From the NCBI GenBank assembly GCA_035605975.1, contig DATNGG010000140.1, forward strand, positions 1 to 64,000: a stretch of 64,000 nt of DNA. The letters run 5' to 3'. How positions within the stretch are numbered: position 1 is the first letter of the stretch; each line of letters starts with the position of its first letter. The notes beneath the pieces were generated by a model that saw only the letters and a program-made list of their open reading frames with translations, was not told where the DNA came from and searched no databases. The stretch comes from CAIKMD01 sp035605975 (GTDB lineage Bacteria > Pseudomonadota > Alphaproteobacteria > ATCC43930 > CGMCC-115725). The translations under genes and the position numbers were made by a program. Shown here piece after piece: positions 17,700-26,189 of the stretch.

Positions 17700-19187
17700 A
17701 TGAAGGGTCTTTCGCTTGCGGGCGGCCGCAAGCTTCTTGCGCCTTTAGCCATAGGCGCATTGCTGCTCTCGGCCGCGACCATCTCCGCCAAAGCCGATAC
17801 CGACAACATCACCAAGACCAGCACGGTGCCGGTCGATGCCCATTCGATGGTCGGCACCGGGGGGGCGGGCTGCACGCCGACGTCATTCTCCTTCGATATC
17901 TCCTGGGTCGATCCCTTCGACCATGTTTATCTCCTGGCCGACCGCACTCACGGCAACAACATCACGGGCCTCACCTCCGATGGCGATATTCTGCTGATCG
18001 ACATCGCCAATGTGAACCTCAAGAGCCCCAATCCGACCAACCAAGGCACGATCGCACTAACTCCGCCTTCGGACGATCCTTTTGCCGGCATCGTCTGCGA
18101 CCAGAACGCCGCGTTCGGCGGCTCGGCCGCGGCGGGACGGAATGAGATCACCGGCCCGAATGGCGTCTTCACGGTGAACCATGTCGAGGCCTGGGCTGGC
18201 GACGGACCCTCGCGCTTCACTTTCGGCCAAACCAACACCGCCGCCGATTACGCGAGCGACCCCTGCGACAGTTCGGTGCGAGTCTTCAACCTCGCCACCG
18301 GTCAGCAGACCGACCACATCAACCTTCATGGCTGTTTCCGCACCGATGAAGGCGCGTTCGATCCGACCGATCAACTCGCGCTTTTCGCCAACCCCTCCGA
18401 GCAGCCGCTGCCGGGCAATGGTAGCGCCACGGCGCTCAATGCCAGCCCGTTCATCACCCTGATCTCGACTATTCCGGTGATGCCTGGCGATCATCACGCG
18501 ATCGTCAAGCAAATCAATTTCGACGGCACGCACGGAACGGTCGCGGCCAATGGCGGTATCGAGCAGGCGGTCTATGTCGCGGATACCGGGCTGTTCTATA
18601 TCGCGGTCCCGGGCAACACCGCCGCTCCCAATGACGGCTGGATCGTTATCGTCGATCCGCGCGGCGACAACGGTCACAAGGATAGCATTCATGTCGTGCG
18701 CAACATCCCAACGCCGGGTTGCAACCCGCACGGTCTCGCCATCGGCCCCGATGACGAGCTCTTCCTCGGCTGCAATTCCGGCCCCGAAGAGGTGATGGAT
18801 GCACGCTCGGGCCATGTCCTCGCCACGCTGACGGCGACCGCCGGCGGGTGCGACGAGGTCGCCTACAATGCCGGCGACAACCACTTCGTCGGCGCGTGCA
18901 GTACCGGCGCCGGCCCTGGCCAGTTCGGCTATGACCAGGTCGATGCGCATCCGATCGCGGTCGATCAGGCGAAGGTGCCGACTGCACCCGGCGCGCATTC
19001 GATCGCGGCGGATCCGGTGACGGTAAGCAGCTGGATTCCGGCCTTTGCCGGCGACGCCTGCGGCGCGGGTGCTTGCGTCGCGATCTACACCTCGAGCGGC
19101 GGCGACGAGGCGAGCGTCTTCGCGCAGCAGGTCTTGGGCGGCCATCGCGACTCCGGGCAGCAATTCGCGGGCGACAACCAGCACTGA
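17700..19187 (+). CDS. Exported beta-propeller-like protein of unknown function
   Basis: The 495-residue protein has an export signal ending at AKA (about residue 32). A repeated pattern of short strands follows, with DP/D-rich turns such as SWVDPFDHVYLLADR, SGDILLIDIANVN-like and HGLAIGPDDELFLGCN, as in NHL/SMP-30 or YVTN propellers. Ten or so cysteines (for example GGAGCTPTS, SDPCDSS, HGCFRTD, TPGCNPHG, GGCDEVAY) point to disulfide-stabilised secretion. AGGAGGAA precedes the ATG. No enzymatic motif is visible. Position next to T2SS genes and two exported hydrolases makes it a cargo candidate. Confidence 0.65.
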   Translation: MKGLSLAGGRKLLAPLAIGALLLSAATISAKADTDNITKTSTVPVDAHSMVGTGGAGCTPTSFSFDISWVDPFDHVYLLADRTHGNNITGLTSDGDILLIDIANVNLKSPNPTNQGTIALTPPSDDPFAGIVCDQNAAFGGSAAAGRNEITGPNGVFTVNHVEAWAGDGPSRFTFGQTNTAADYASDPCDSSVRVFNLATGQQTDHINLHGCFRTDEGAFDPTDQLALFANPSEQPLPGNGSATALNASPFITLISTIPVMPGDHHAIVKQINFDGTHGTVAANGGIEQAVYVADTGLFYIAVPGNTAAPNDGWIVIVDPRGDNGHKDSIHVVRNIPTPGCNPHGLAIGPDDELFLGCNSGPEEVMDARSGHVLATLTATAGGCDEVAYNAGDNHFVGACSTGAGPGQFGYDQVDAHPIAVDQAKVPTAPGAHSIAADPVTVSSWIPAFAGDACGAGACVAIYTSSGGDEASVFAQQVLGGHRDSGQQFAGDNQH

Positions 19188-19196
19188 TCGAAGAGA

Positions 19197-19226
19197 CCGG
19201 GGCGACGCTTCTCGGCGCCGCCCCGG
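19197..19226. terminator. GC hairpin between convergent genes
   Basis: CCGGGGCG and CGCCCCGG form an 8-bp perfect stem with a 14-base loop right after the propeller-like gene. No T-run follows, so it is at best a weak intrinsic terminator; it faces the end of the RND gene about 80 bases on. Confidence 0.4.
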
Positions 19227-19307
19227 CTCGCGCGCCGATGCGCGGACTCGTCACAACCTCGAAAATCGAAGCAAGCGGGCGGCGCCGTCATTCGGCGCAA
19301 GCTTACG

Positions 19308-22300
19308 TCAACCGGCCACCTTGGCTCGCGAGAGAAGGCCGATGACGACAGGCATGGCCAACAGGACCATCGGCAATTGCGCAATGATTCCCGCGATGAT
19401 CGCGAGCGCCAGAGGCTGAAGCATCTGATCGCCAGAGCCGCTAATGGCTGCGCCCAAAGGCGCCAGAGCCAGAATCATCGCTATGGTGCTCATGGCGATG
19501 GGCCGCAGACGATTAAGGGCGGCTTCACGGATTGCCTCGCGCGGTGGCATTCTTTGCGCCAGGGATTGGAATTCCGAGGCTAGAAAAATTGCCATCTCTG
19601 TGGCGATGCCGACGATCATCACCATTCCCATCATCGCGGTGATGTTCAGCTCCACCCCGGTGATCCAGAGCCCCAAAAACACGGCACCCGTCGAGATCAG
19701 CGAGCCCAAGATGATCACGAGCGACAGCGCGAAGCTTTCATAGAGAAAAAGCAGCAGCGCAAACTCTGCTATCACAGCGGCCGCGAACACCTTGACCATG
19801 CCGCTGACCGCCAATTGCTGCTGCCGATACTGCCCGCCAATTGTGTAATAGACATTCGGCGGAAGGGAGCCGGGTTGATCGAGCGCGCTCTTCACCGCCG
19901 CGACCGTCGAACCGAGATCGTGGTCGCCACTGATCTCCGCGGTCACTGCAACGACCTGTGCGAGATTGTCGCGTGTGAGCTCCGGTTGGCCGGCAACGAA
20001 GTCGATCTTTGCCACCGTTCCCAAAGCGAAAACGCGCCCGTTGGGCGAGCGGAGCTGAAGTTTCGCGAGGGCATTGCGATAGAGCTTTTCCTGCGGCGGA
20101 TCGAGCCAGAGGCGTACACCGACATCTTGCAGCGAGCCGAGATACTGCGTGACGACCTTGCCTTGCATATAATCCCTAAGCTGAGCCTCTATCTCGTTCG
20201 GCGTCACCCCTTCCAAAGCCGCAGCCGCGGGATCGACTCTGACCTCCAGCGCATCGCCGGCGGGAACGATGCCATTGTTGACCGAAGCCGCCTCGATCCC
20301 TGGCACCTGCGCGAGCATCGCGGCCACTTTGTCCGCGGCGCCGGCCAAGAGATCGGGATTGCCGGCGCTGAGCTCCACGACCACCGGCTGCGGACGACCG
20401 ACCATGTCGCCGATCATGTCGTCGAGCAGTTGGTGAATATCGAAATGAATTCCTGGCACTTGCGTGGTTATCTTCGTGCTGATGTCGTCCATCACCGTCC
20501 AAATCGGCGGGCGGCGAGACGGATCGGCGAGCTTGATGAAGAAATCGCCCTGATAGCTTTCCTTGAAATCACCTCCGAGCCCGGCACCGGTACGCCGCGA
20601 ATAAGTCTGGACATTCGGATCGTCCTTTAGGATCGCCTCGACCTGCTCGAGCTCGCGATTGGTTTCCGCCAGCGACGTTCCGGACGCGGTGTAATAGTCG
20701 AGGACGAATCCGCCCTCGTCCATGCGAGGAAGGAAGCCCGTACCGACCTGCGAATACCCCAGGTAACCGAGACCGACCAGTGCAGCTACCCCAAGAGCGA
20801 CGAAAAGAGGCCGGGCAAAAAGCCTGTCGAGCGTGCGGCGGTGAGTACGACGTAGCCAGCTCTCGCGCACCGTGTCGGGATCATGCCAGTTCTTGAAGTC
20901 GATGATGCCGGCTGCAAGCAACGGGACTGCGTAAGCGGCGAGCAGATAAGAGATCACGAGCGCTGAGGCCATCGTGATCGAGAGGAACTTGAAAAATGCA
21001 CCGGTAAGACCGGAGAGAAACGCAAGCGGCACGAAGATGATCAGCGTCGCGAGGCTCGAGCCCAAAAGCGGTTGGAGGAACTCGCGGGCCGCGCCAAGAA
21101 CCATCGTCGAGGCGTACTCCGCACCGGGAGCGCCTGCGCGACGCGCGATATGCTCGATCATGACGATGACATCGTCGATCAGCAGACCGATGGCTGCCGC
21201 GATGCCTCCCAGGGTCATGATGTTGAAAGTCATGCCGAGGACCGAAAGGAGGAGGATCGTGATGAAGACAGAAAGAGGCACGACGACGATCGCAATTACG
21301 GTTGCGCGCCAATTGCGCAAGAAGGCGAGTATCACCAGCGCTGCGAAGACGAGACCGATGGCAATCGCCTCACCGAGCGCACCGATCGACGACCGGACCA
21401 ACTCTGTTTGATCATACCACTTGACGAGGTGAATCGAGGCCGGCTGGCTTTTCATAAAAGCGGCGAGCTTTTCTTGCACCTGCGCCGCGAGCGCCAAAGA
21501 ATCCGCACTATCCTGCTGAAACACGTCGAAGGTTACCGCGGGACGGCCATTGTCGTTGACGAGAAGCCATTGCGGCGCGGAGCCCATCGTCACCTTGGCA
21601 ATGTCACCCAACCGGACGAGGGCGCCCTTGGGCGTGCGAATAGTTGCATTCCGAACGGATGCAATCGAGGTAAAGGCGTTATTGCCAATTGCGAGGTAGA
21701 GAAGATCATTGTCTTCGAGCCGACCCAACGCCGTCACGACGTTGGTATCGGCAAGCGCTTTCGAGACATCGGCCAGCGTCAGGTTCACGGCTGCAAGCTG
21801 GTGAGGGTCTATGGCCACCTGAATCTCTGGCGTCTGGCCGCCGAGGACTCCGACACGCCGTATGCCCTCGATGCTGGCCAACAAAGGCGTGATTTGATAT
21901 TCCGCGAGCCTTCGCAAATCCGCCGAGGAAATCTGATCCGAGATGAGCGCGTAGGAGACGAAGGGAAAAATGGCGCTCGGGCTCATCTGAAGAACGTCGT
22001 AGCTGGTCCCCTGCGGAAGGTCAGGCAGTTTTTGTGCAAAGGCAGCATCCATTGCGAGGAGCGCCTGATTCATGTCGGCTTTCCAAGGGAAATCGACGAA
22101 GATTTCCGCGGCACCGCGCGAGGTCGTGGACGTAACATCGACAGCCCCCGGAACGGCGCGAGCGGCCTCCTCGAGCGGTTCCGTGACGTCGATTAGCATC
22201 TGTTTCGCTGGCATGCTGCCAGCTGAGATTTCGATGCGGATACGCGGAAAGCTCGTTACCGGGAATAGACCGATCGGGAGTGTTATCCCCGCATAGACTC

Positions 22301-22373
22301 CCGCGATCGCGAAGGCGAAGACGACAAATAGAACCGCGCGGCGGTGGTGTGCCAGCCAGCCGACGTAGCTCAT
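19308..22373 (-). CDS. RND-family efflux pump, inner membrane permease
   Basis: The 1021-residue protein has the RND layout: a first membrane helix (residues about 13-30), a large periplasmic loop, a block of helices with the proton-relay motif GLLIDDVIVMIEH in helix 4, a second large loop, and a final helix block with GMVMIVGIATEMAIFLASEF. The sequence is nearer to the CzcA/CusA-like and HAE branch used in tripartite pumps than to MmpL. The start ATG overlaps the adaptor gene stop in TCAT (22370-22373), so TolC, adaptor and pump are one operon. The exported compound is unknown. Residue pattern is complete, with no truncation. Confidence 0.92.
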   Translation of the reverse strand: MSYVGWLAHHRRAVLFVVFAFAIAGVYAGITLPIGLFPVTSFPRIRIEISAGSMPAKQMLIDVTEPLEEAARAVPGAVDVTSTTSRGAAEIFVDFPWKADMNQALLAMDAAFAQKLPDLPQGTSYDVLQMSPSAIFPFVSYALISDQISSADLRRLAEYQITPLLASIEGIRRVGVLGGQTPEIQVAIDPHQLAAVNLTLADVSKALADTNVVTALGRLEDNDLLYLAIGNNAFTSIASVRNATIRTPKGALVRLGDIAKVTMGSAPQWLLVNDNGRPAVTFDVFQQDSADSLALAAQVQEKLAAFMKSQPASIHLVKWYDQTELVRSSIGALGEAIAIGLVFAALVILAFLRNWRATVIAIVVVPLSVFITILLLSVLGMTFNIMTLGGIAAAIGLLIDDVIVMIEHIARRAGAPGAEYASTMVLGAAREFLQPLLGSSLATLIIFVPLAFLSGLTGAFFKFLSITMASALVISYLLAAYAVPLLAAGIIDFKNWHDPDTVRESWLRRTHRRTLDRLFARPLFVALGVAALVGLGYLGYSQVGTGFLPRMDEGGFVLDYYTASGTSLAETNRELEQVEAILKDDPNVQTYSRRTGAGLGGDFKESYQGDFFIKLADPSRRPPIWTVMDDISTKITTQVPGIHFDIHQLLDDMIGDMVGRPQPVVVELSAGNPDLLAGAADKVAAMLAQVPGIEAASVNNGIVPAGDALEVRVDPAAAALEGVTPNEIEAQLRDYMQGKVVTQYLGSLQDVGVRLWLDPPQEKLYRNALAKLQLRSPNGRVFALGTVAKIDFVAGQPELTRDNLAQVVAVTAEISGDHDLGSTVAAVKSALDQPGSLPPNVYYTIGGQYRQQQLAVSGMVKVFAAAVIAEFALLLFLYESFALSLVIILGSLISTGAVFLGLWITGVELNITAMMGMVMIVGIATEMAIFLASEFQSLAQRMPPREAIREAALNRLRPIAMSTIAMILALAPLGAAISGSGDQMLQPLALAIIAGIIAQLPMVLLAMPVVIGLLSRAKVAG

Positions 22374-23410
22374 GGCTTACGAGGGCCGGCCGCTTCGCTC
22401 GTGCGGATTTTCATACCGTCCTTGAGCTGATAATTCCCAGCGAGGACCAGAGGTGCCGCCGCGTCGAGCGGGCCGTCGACTACGTCCAGATCCCCCGCCG
22501 CCTCGAGAATCCTGACCGGCACTTGCTTTGCCGTCATATTCTGCGCCTGGACGACGTATGGATGCCCTTGATCATCGACCAGGACCGCCTCGTGTGGCAC
22601 GACGTAGCCGGAAACTTGTCTGGTCGTGATCGTCGCAACGGCTGCCTGTCCCGGCAGGAATTTGCCGGCGGGCAAAGCGATCTCGATCGGAATCGTACCG
22701 CTTGCCGGATCGACCATGCCACCACGCAGCAAGACCTTCCCGGAAACGCCATCAATCCGATCGAGAGCGGTTATGGTTGCCGGATCATTCACCGCAACTG
22801 ACGCTGCCTCGGCCGGAATCGCGCCGGCCTTGAGCACAAGCTCCGCCGGGCTCGCCAGTGATAGGAGTGGGGCACCTTCCGACACGATGGTGCCCGGACT
22901 GGTCGCGATCGCCGTCACCACCGCCCGGAAGGGCGCCTTCAGGATATTCGCACCCCCGGCACCTTGCGCCTGAAGCGCCGCGAACGCCACTTTCGCGTCG
23001 GTTTGGGATTTCTCGGCGTCGGCAAGCTGCTGTGCCGTGGCGAGATGTTGCTGCACCATGCTGCGCGTGCGCACGACCATGTCCGAAGCGACGCGCAGCG
23101 CGGATTCCGCCTGCGAATAGGCGGCTTGGGTTGCGGGGCTCGGCAACAGCCGGAGAAGCGGCGCGTTATCGTCGACGTCTTGGCCCTGTCGCACGTAGAT
23201 CTGGTCAACGATGGCCGCGGCCGGCGCCACGACGGTACGCAAAGCTGAAGCGCTCGGCTCGACGGTGCCATAGACCGCAACGGTTTGCGGCAGGCTGCCT
23301 TTCTTGAGCTGTGTCAGTTGGACTTGGACGCTCGGCGTCTCCTGGGCAGCGGCAAGGCCCATGGACAACAGCGCCGCGGAAAGTGCCACAATGAACAAAC
23401 CTTGCCGCAT
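22370..23410 (-). CDS. RND efflux periplasmic adaptor (HlyD/MFP family)
   Basis: The 346-residue protein begins with a signal peptide (MRQGLFIVALSAALLSMGLAAA, cut near residue 22). It continues with a lipoyl half-motif (VVAPAAAIVDQIYVRQGQDVD), an alpha-hairpin (about residues 85-130), the second lipoyl half (LKAPFRAVVTAIATSPG) and beta-barrel strands with GQAAVATITTRQV. Such adaptors bridge the RND pump and the outer membrane channel. I chose the ATG at 23408-23410, which shares one base with the TolC-like stop (TGATG). A longer frame to 23566 only overlaps that gene. Confidence 0.9.
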   Translation of the reverse strand: MRQGLFIVALSAALLSMGLAAAQETPSVQVQLTQLKKGSLPQTVAVYGTVEPSASALRTVVAPAAAIVDQIYVRQGQDVDDNAPLLRLLPSPATQAAYSQAESALRVASDMVVRTRSMVQQHLATAQQLADAEKSQTDAKVAFAALQAQGAGGANILKAPFRAVVTAIATSPGTIVSEGAPLLSLASPAELVLKAGAIPAEAASVAVNDPATITALDRIDGVSGKVLLRGGMVDPASGTIPIEIALPAGKFLPGQAAVATITTRQVSGYVVPHEAVLVDDQGHPYVVQAQNMTAKQVPVRILEAAGDLDVVDGPLDAAAPLVLAGNYQLKDGMKIRTSEAAGPRKP

Positions 23411-24771
23411 CAGAACGCCTCCGCGCTGTCGGGCGGCACGATCCGCGTACGTGGCAGGCCGATGCCGAGCTCGACCGTCAGCGTGATCTCGACTTCTCCA
23501 AGGCTGCGCTCCAGCGCAATGACCTCGAGTTGCCGCTGCAAGGCCGTTGTTTCGTAATCGGTCCAAGCGCGCTGGTCGAGATTGGCTTGCGCGTAAGCAC
23601 CTCGAGCCGATCGTGCTGACTCTTGAGCGTCCGCCGCCGCTTCCCGAGCCGCCGACAACGCCGCCCTTAGTTGCTCGCCCTGCGCCACGAGGCCTCTGAT
23701 GCCGGCAATGGCGCTGTCCAGCCGTGCCTGGTACTGCTCATGAAGCAAGAGTCGTGTCGCTTTGCTCGTCGCGATCTTTCCCTGATTGCGATTGAAGACT
23801 GGCAGGTCGAAGGTGACAGTCGGCCCAGCCGAGCGCACGCCCGTCGTGTCGGAGTTCCAGGAGCCGCCCAAGGTCAAGGCGGGAAACTGTCCCAGAATGG
23901 CGCCGCGCACGTCTTCGTCGGCTGAGCGATAGCCAAGCTGCAATGCGATAAGGTCCGGACGCTGCTCCGGAAGACCGGTAACGAGATGGTCGATGTCCGA
24001 AGGCATCGGCGGCAATTGCGGCACCTCAATGGCGAAGCGCACATCAGGTACGAGGCCCAGCAAACCATCGAGCTCCTGCCAGGACTTCAGCTCGTCGAGT
24101 TCCTGGGTCGCAAGCGATTGCTCGGCCGCCGCCTTTGCCGCGGCCAAAGGCGACAGTGCCGCAAGATTGAGATTGCCGGCCGCGGTTGCGCGTTTGACCT
24201 TGTCAAACGCGGACGAAACGACTTCAAGCTCTTGTCGTTGCGCGTCGATGGCCTGACCGCCCCAATAGAGATCGAGCGCAAGAAGCCGCGCCTTCTGTGC
24301 GACTTGCCATTCCTGCCACAGCTGTTCGGCATTCACTTCTGCGACATGGGCCTCGGCCGAATTGACGCGCGAATGATACGTGACGAGTGACGCGATATCC
24401 TGCGACAAGGATGCCGCATAGGATGGTGTCGTACCAGGGCCGCCAAGCAGCACCCCATAGGCGAGGTTTGCCGTGGGGTTCGGCAATAGGCTTGCTTGGA
24501 CGAGCTGCGCTTGCGCGACGCTCATCTGCCCCCACTCGGCTCGCAGCTCAGGATCATTCAGGACGGCGAGAAGCCCGATCGACGCCAAATCCAAGGGGTG
24601 GTCGATGTCAATGACCCGGTTCTCTGGTGCGGGAAGCTTATGCTGTAACTGGGCAATGCCGGATGCGAGGTTTGCTTGTTGAGGCAGTGGCAGGGAGCGG
24701 TAGCCCGCGCAGCTCGACAAGGCTGCGCACAGCATTCCCGTGGCCAAAACAAGTTCGAAGCGAGCGGCCAT
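23410..24771 (-). CDS. TolC-family outer membrane channel, probable lipoprotein
   Basis: With the ATG at 24769-24771 the product has 453 residues. It has a short signal with lipobox LSSC (Cys at about 23), then two long alpha-helical repeats with the OEP pattern: VAQAQLVQASLLPNPTANL in the first, FPALTLGGSWNSDTTGVRS and FDLPVFNRNQGKI in the second. It forms the outer membrane exit of the pump. An upstream in-frame ATG at 24846 would add 25 residues before the signal and is less likely. It is the first gene of the leftward efflux operon. Confidence 0.88.
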   Translation of the reverse strand: MAARFELVLATGMLCAALSSCAGYRSLPLPQQANLASGIAQLQHKLPAPENRVIDIDHPLDLASIGLLAVLNDPELRAEWGQMSVAQAQLVQASLLPNPTANLAYGVLLGGPGTTPSYAASLSQDIASLVTYHSRVNSAEAHVAEVNAEQLWQEWQVAQKARLLALDLYWGGQAIDAQRQELEVVSSAFDKVKRATAAGNLNLAALSPLAAAKAAAEQSLATQELDELKSWQELDGLLGLVPDVRFAIEVPQLPPMPSDIDHLVTGLPEQRPDLIALQLGYRSADEDVRGAILGQFPALTLGGSWNSDTTGVRSAGPTVTFDLPVFNRNQGKIATSKATRLLLHEQYQARLDSAIAGIRGLVAQGEQLRAALSAAREAAADAQESARSARGAYAQANLDQRAWTDYETTALQRQLEVIALERSLGEVEITLTVELGIGLPRTRIVPPDSAEAF

Positions 24772-24870
24772 CCCTGTCAATGTCCAGCGCTCAACCAGTG
24801 ACGCGGCCCGCTTAAATGCGGGCCGGTTGGCATGCCGAGGTCGCAATTGCGACCAATATTCGGTAGACTG

Positions 24871-24884
24871 GTTGTGTGTACAAC
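24871..24884. promoter_or_regulatory. Inverted repeat between the efflux operon and the RpiR regulator
   Basis: GTTGTGTGTACAAC has perfect 5-base arms (GTTGT/ACAAC) around four bases. It lies 24 bases before the regulator start and about 100 bases before the TolC-like start, where an autoregulator could control both directions. The assignment rests on position and symmetry only. Confidence 0.4.
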
Positions 24885-24907
24885 TTATGTCAAGCGGTGC
24901 ATGACCG

Positions 24908-25798
24908 ATGACCTTTGAGGAAAGGATCGCCAGCCGCTATCCGGAATTGAGGCCCGCAGAACAGCGGGTGGTCCGTTTTTTTCGGGACCGCCGAGAGGAG
25001 GTGCTCATCGCTTCCGCCGCGACGATGGCGGCGAAGGCGAAGACGAGCGATGCTACCGTAATTCGAACCGCCCGAGCATTGGGCTACTCGGGACTCGACG
25101 GTCTGAGGCGCGCGCTCGCCGAAGAAATGCGCCAATCTCTCTCTCCGGCGGAGCGGATGAGCCGCACGCTGGACGAGGTTGGCGGGGGACGAGCCGCCGC
25201 ATTCCACACGACGATTGGTACGCATCTCGAGTGCCTGCAGGCCCTCTCGCGCAGCATCGTCCCAGAGCAGTTCGAAAGAGTGGCAAAAGCGCTCGGCAGC
25301 GCGAAGCGGGTCGTAGCCTTTGGAATTGGCCCGTCCAGCGCGATGGCGAATTACCTTGTTATGCAACTCGTGCGTTTCGGCATCGACGCTATCAGCCTTA
25401 GCAATACAGGCTTATTGTTTGCCGACGATCTTGCCAAGCTTCGCGCAAACGACGTCGTGGTCCTCTTTGCCTATAGCAGAGTCTATGTGGAAGTTGAGGC
25501 CTTGCTCGATGCAGCGCAAGCTGTCCGATTACGGACGATCCTGGTCACCGATACGCTTGAGAGCGCCCTGAAGCGGCGCGTCGACATGATCGTTTCGGTT
25601 CCACGCGGATACTCCGACATGGTCAGCTTCCACACCACCACACTCGGGTTCATCGAAGCGTTGCTCGTCGGTATTGCCGCCATGCGGCCCGAACCGACGC
25701 TCGCAAGTCTCGAGCGATTGAACCTGGCGCGGAGCAAGCTGGCAGGTAAAAAGAATGGGGCGGTCGGGTTGGTGAACAGGACTCGAAAAGACCGCTAG
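24908..25798 (+). CDS. MurR/RpiR-family transcriptional regulator
   Basis: The 296-residue protein has an N-terminal RpiR helix-turn-helix (residues about 1-77, PAEQRVVRFFRDRREEVL and TSDATVIRTARALGYSGLDGLRRAL). A SIS sugar-phosphate-binding domain follows (about 105-260, VVAFGIGPSSAMANYLVMQL and VVVLFAYSRVYVEVEALLDAA). Classical members respond to phosphosugars, but the family also has members controlling other pathways. It is divergent from the TolC-HlyD-RND operon, with a palindrome between them, which suggests it controls that pump. The ribosome binding site is weak. The C-terminus is basic. Confidence 0.87.
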   Translation: MTFEERIASRYPELRPAEQRVVRFFRDRREEVLIASAATMAAKAKTSDATVIRTARALGYSGLDGLRRALAEEMRQSLSPAERMSRTLDEVGGGRAAAFHTTIGTHLECLQALSRSIVPEQFERVAKALGSAKRVVAFGIGPSSAMANYLVMQLVRFGIDAISLSNTGLLFADDLAKLRANDVVVLFAYSRVYVEVEALLDAAQAVRLRTILVTDTLESALKRRVDMIVSVPRGYSDMVSFHTTTLGFIEALLVGIAAMRPEPTLASLERLNLARSKLAGKKNGAVGLVNRTRKDR

Positions 25799-26189
25799 GC
25801 TAAGCGGAGCGCGCAGATCGTCCGCGATGCGCACCACGCGCGCGGTCTTGATCGTCTCGCAAAGGACCTCGCCGGCACCGGTCGGATAAACATGGGGTTC
25901 TCGATCAGGAGAGATGCGCGTGCCGTGAATCTCGAAGGGCCGACGCGCAAGATGCGTCGCGACGCCGGCAGCGGCACAGCCGATCGCGCCGGACGAGGGT
26001 GTCAGTACCAATACCAACCAACCGCTCTCGTCGGGCAGATCGGCGCGCGTCGCCTCGATGCAAGCTCGAACCGATGCTTCCCCGAACGGGAGAAAAATAA
26101 TACTGCACAATGGCGAACAAGGGTCTATTTTGGCCCAGCAATACCGTCGCGATAATCGTCATAATCAACGGCGGTAAAATAGTATCGGG
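25799..26189. other. Gap before gspD with no assignable gene
   Basis: The longest frame here is on the minus strand (26110 down into the 3' end of the regulator gene). It includes SGWLVLVLTPSSGAIGCAAAGVATH, which looks protein-like but matches no family I recognise, has no good ribosome binding site and ends antisense to the regulator. It could be a truncated gene. The last 60 bases (26095-26180) are AT-rich and probably hold the gspD promoter. Confidence 0.35.
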
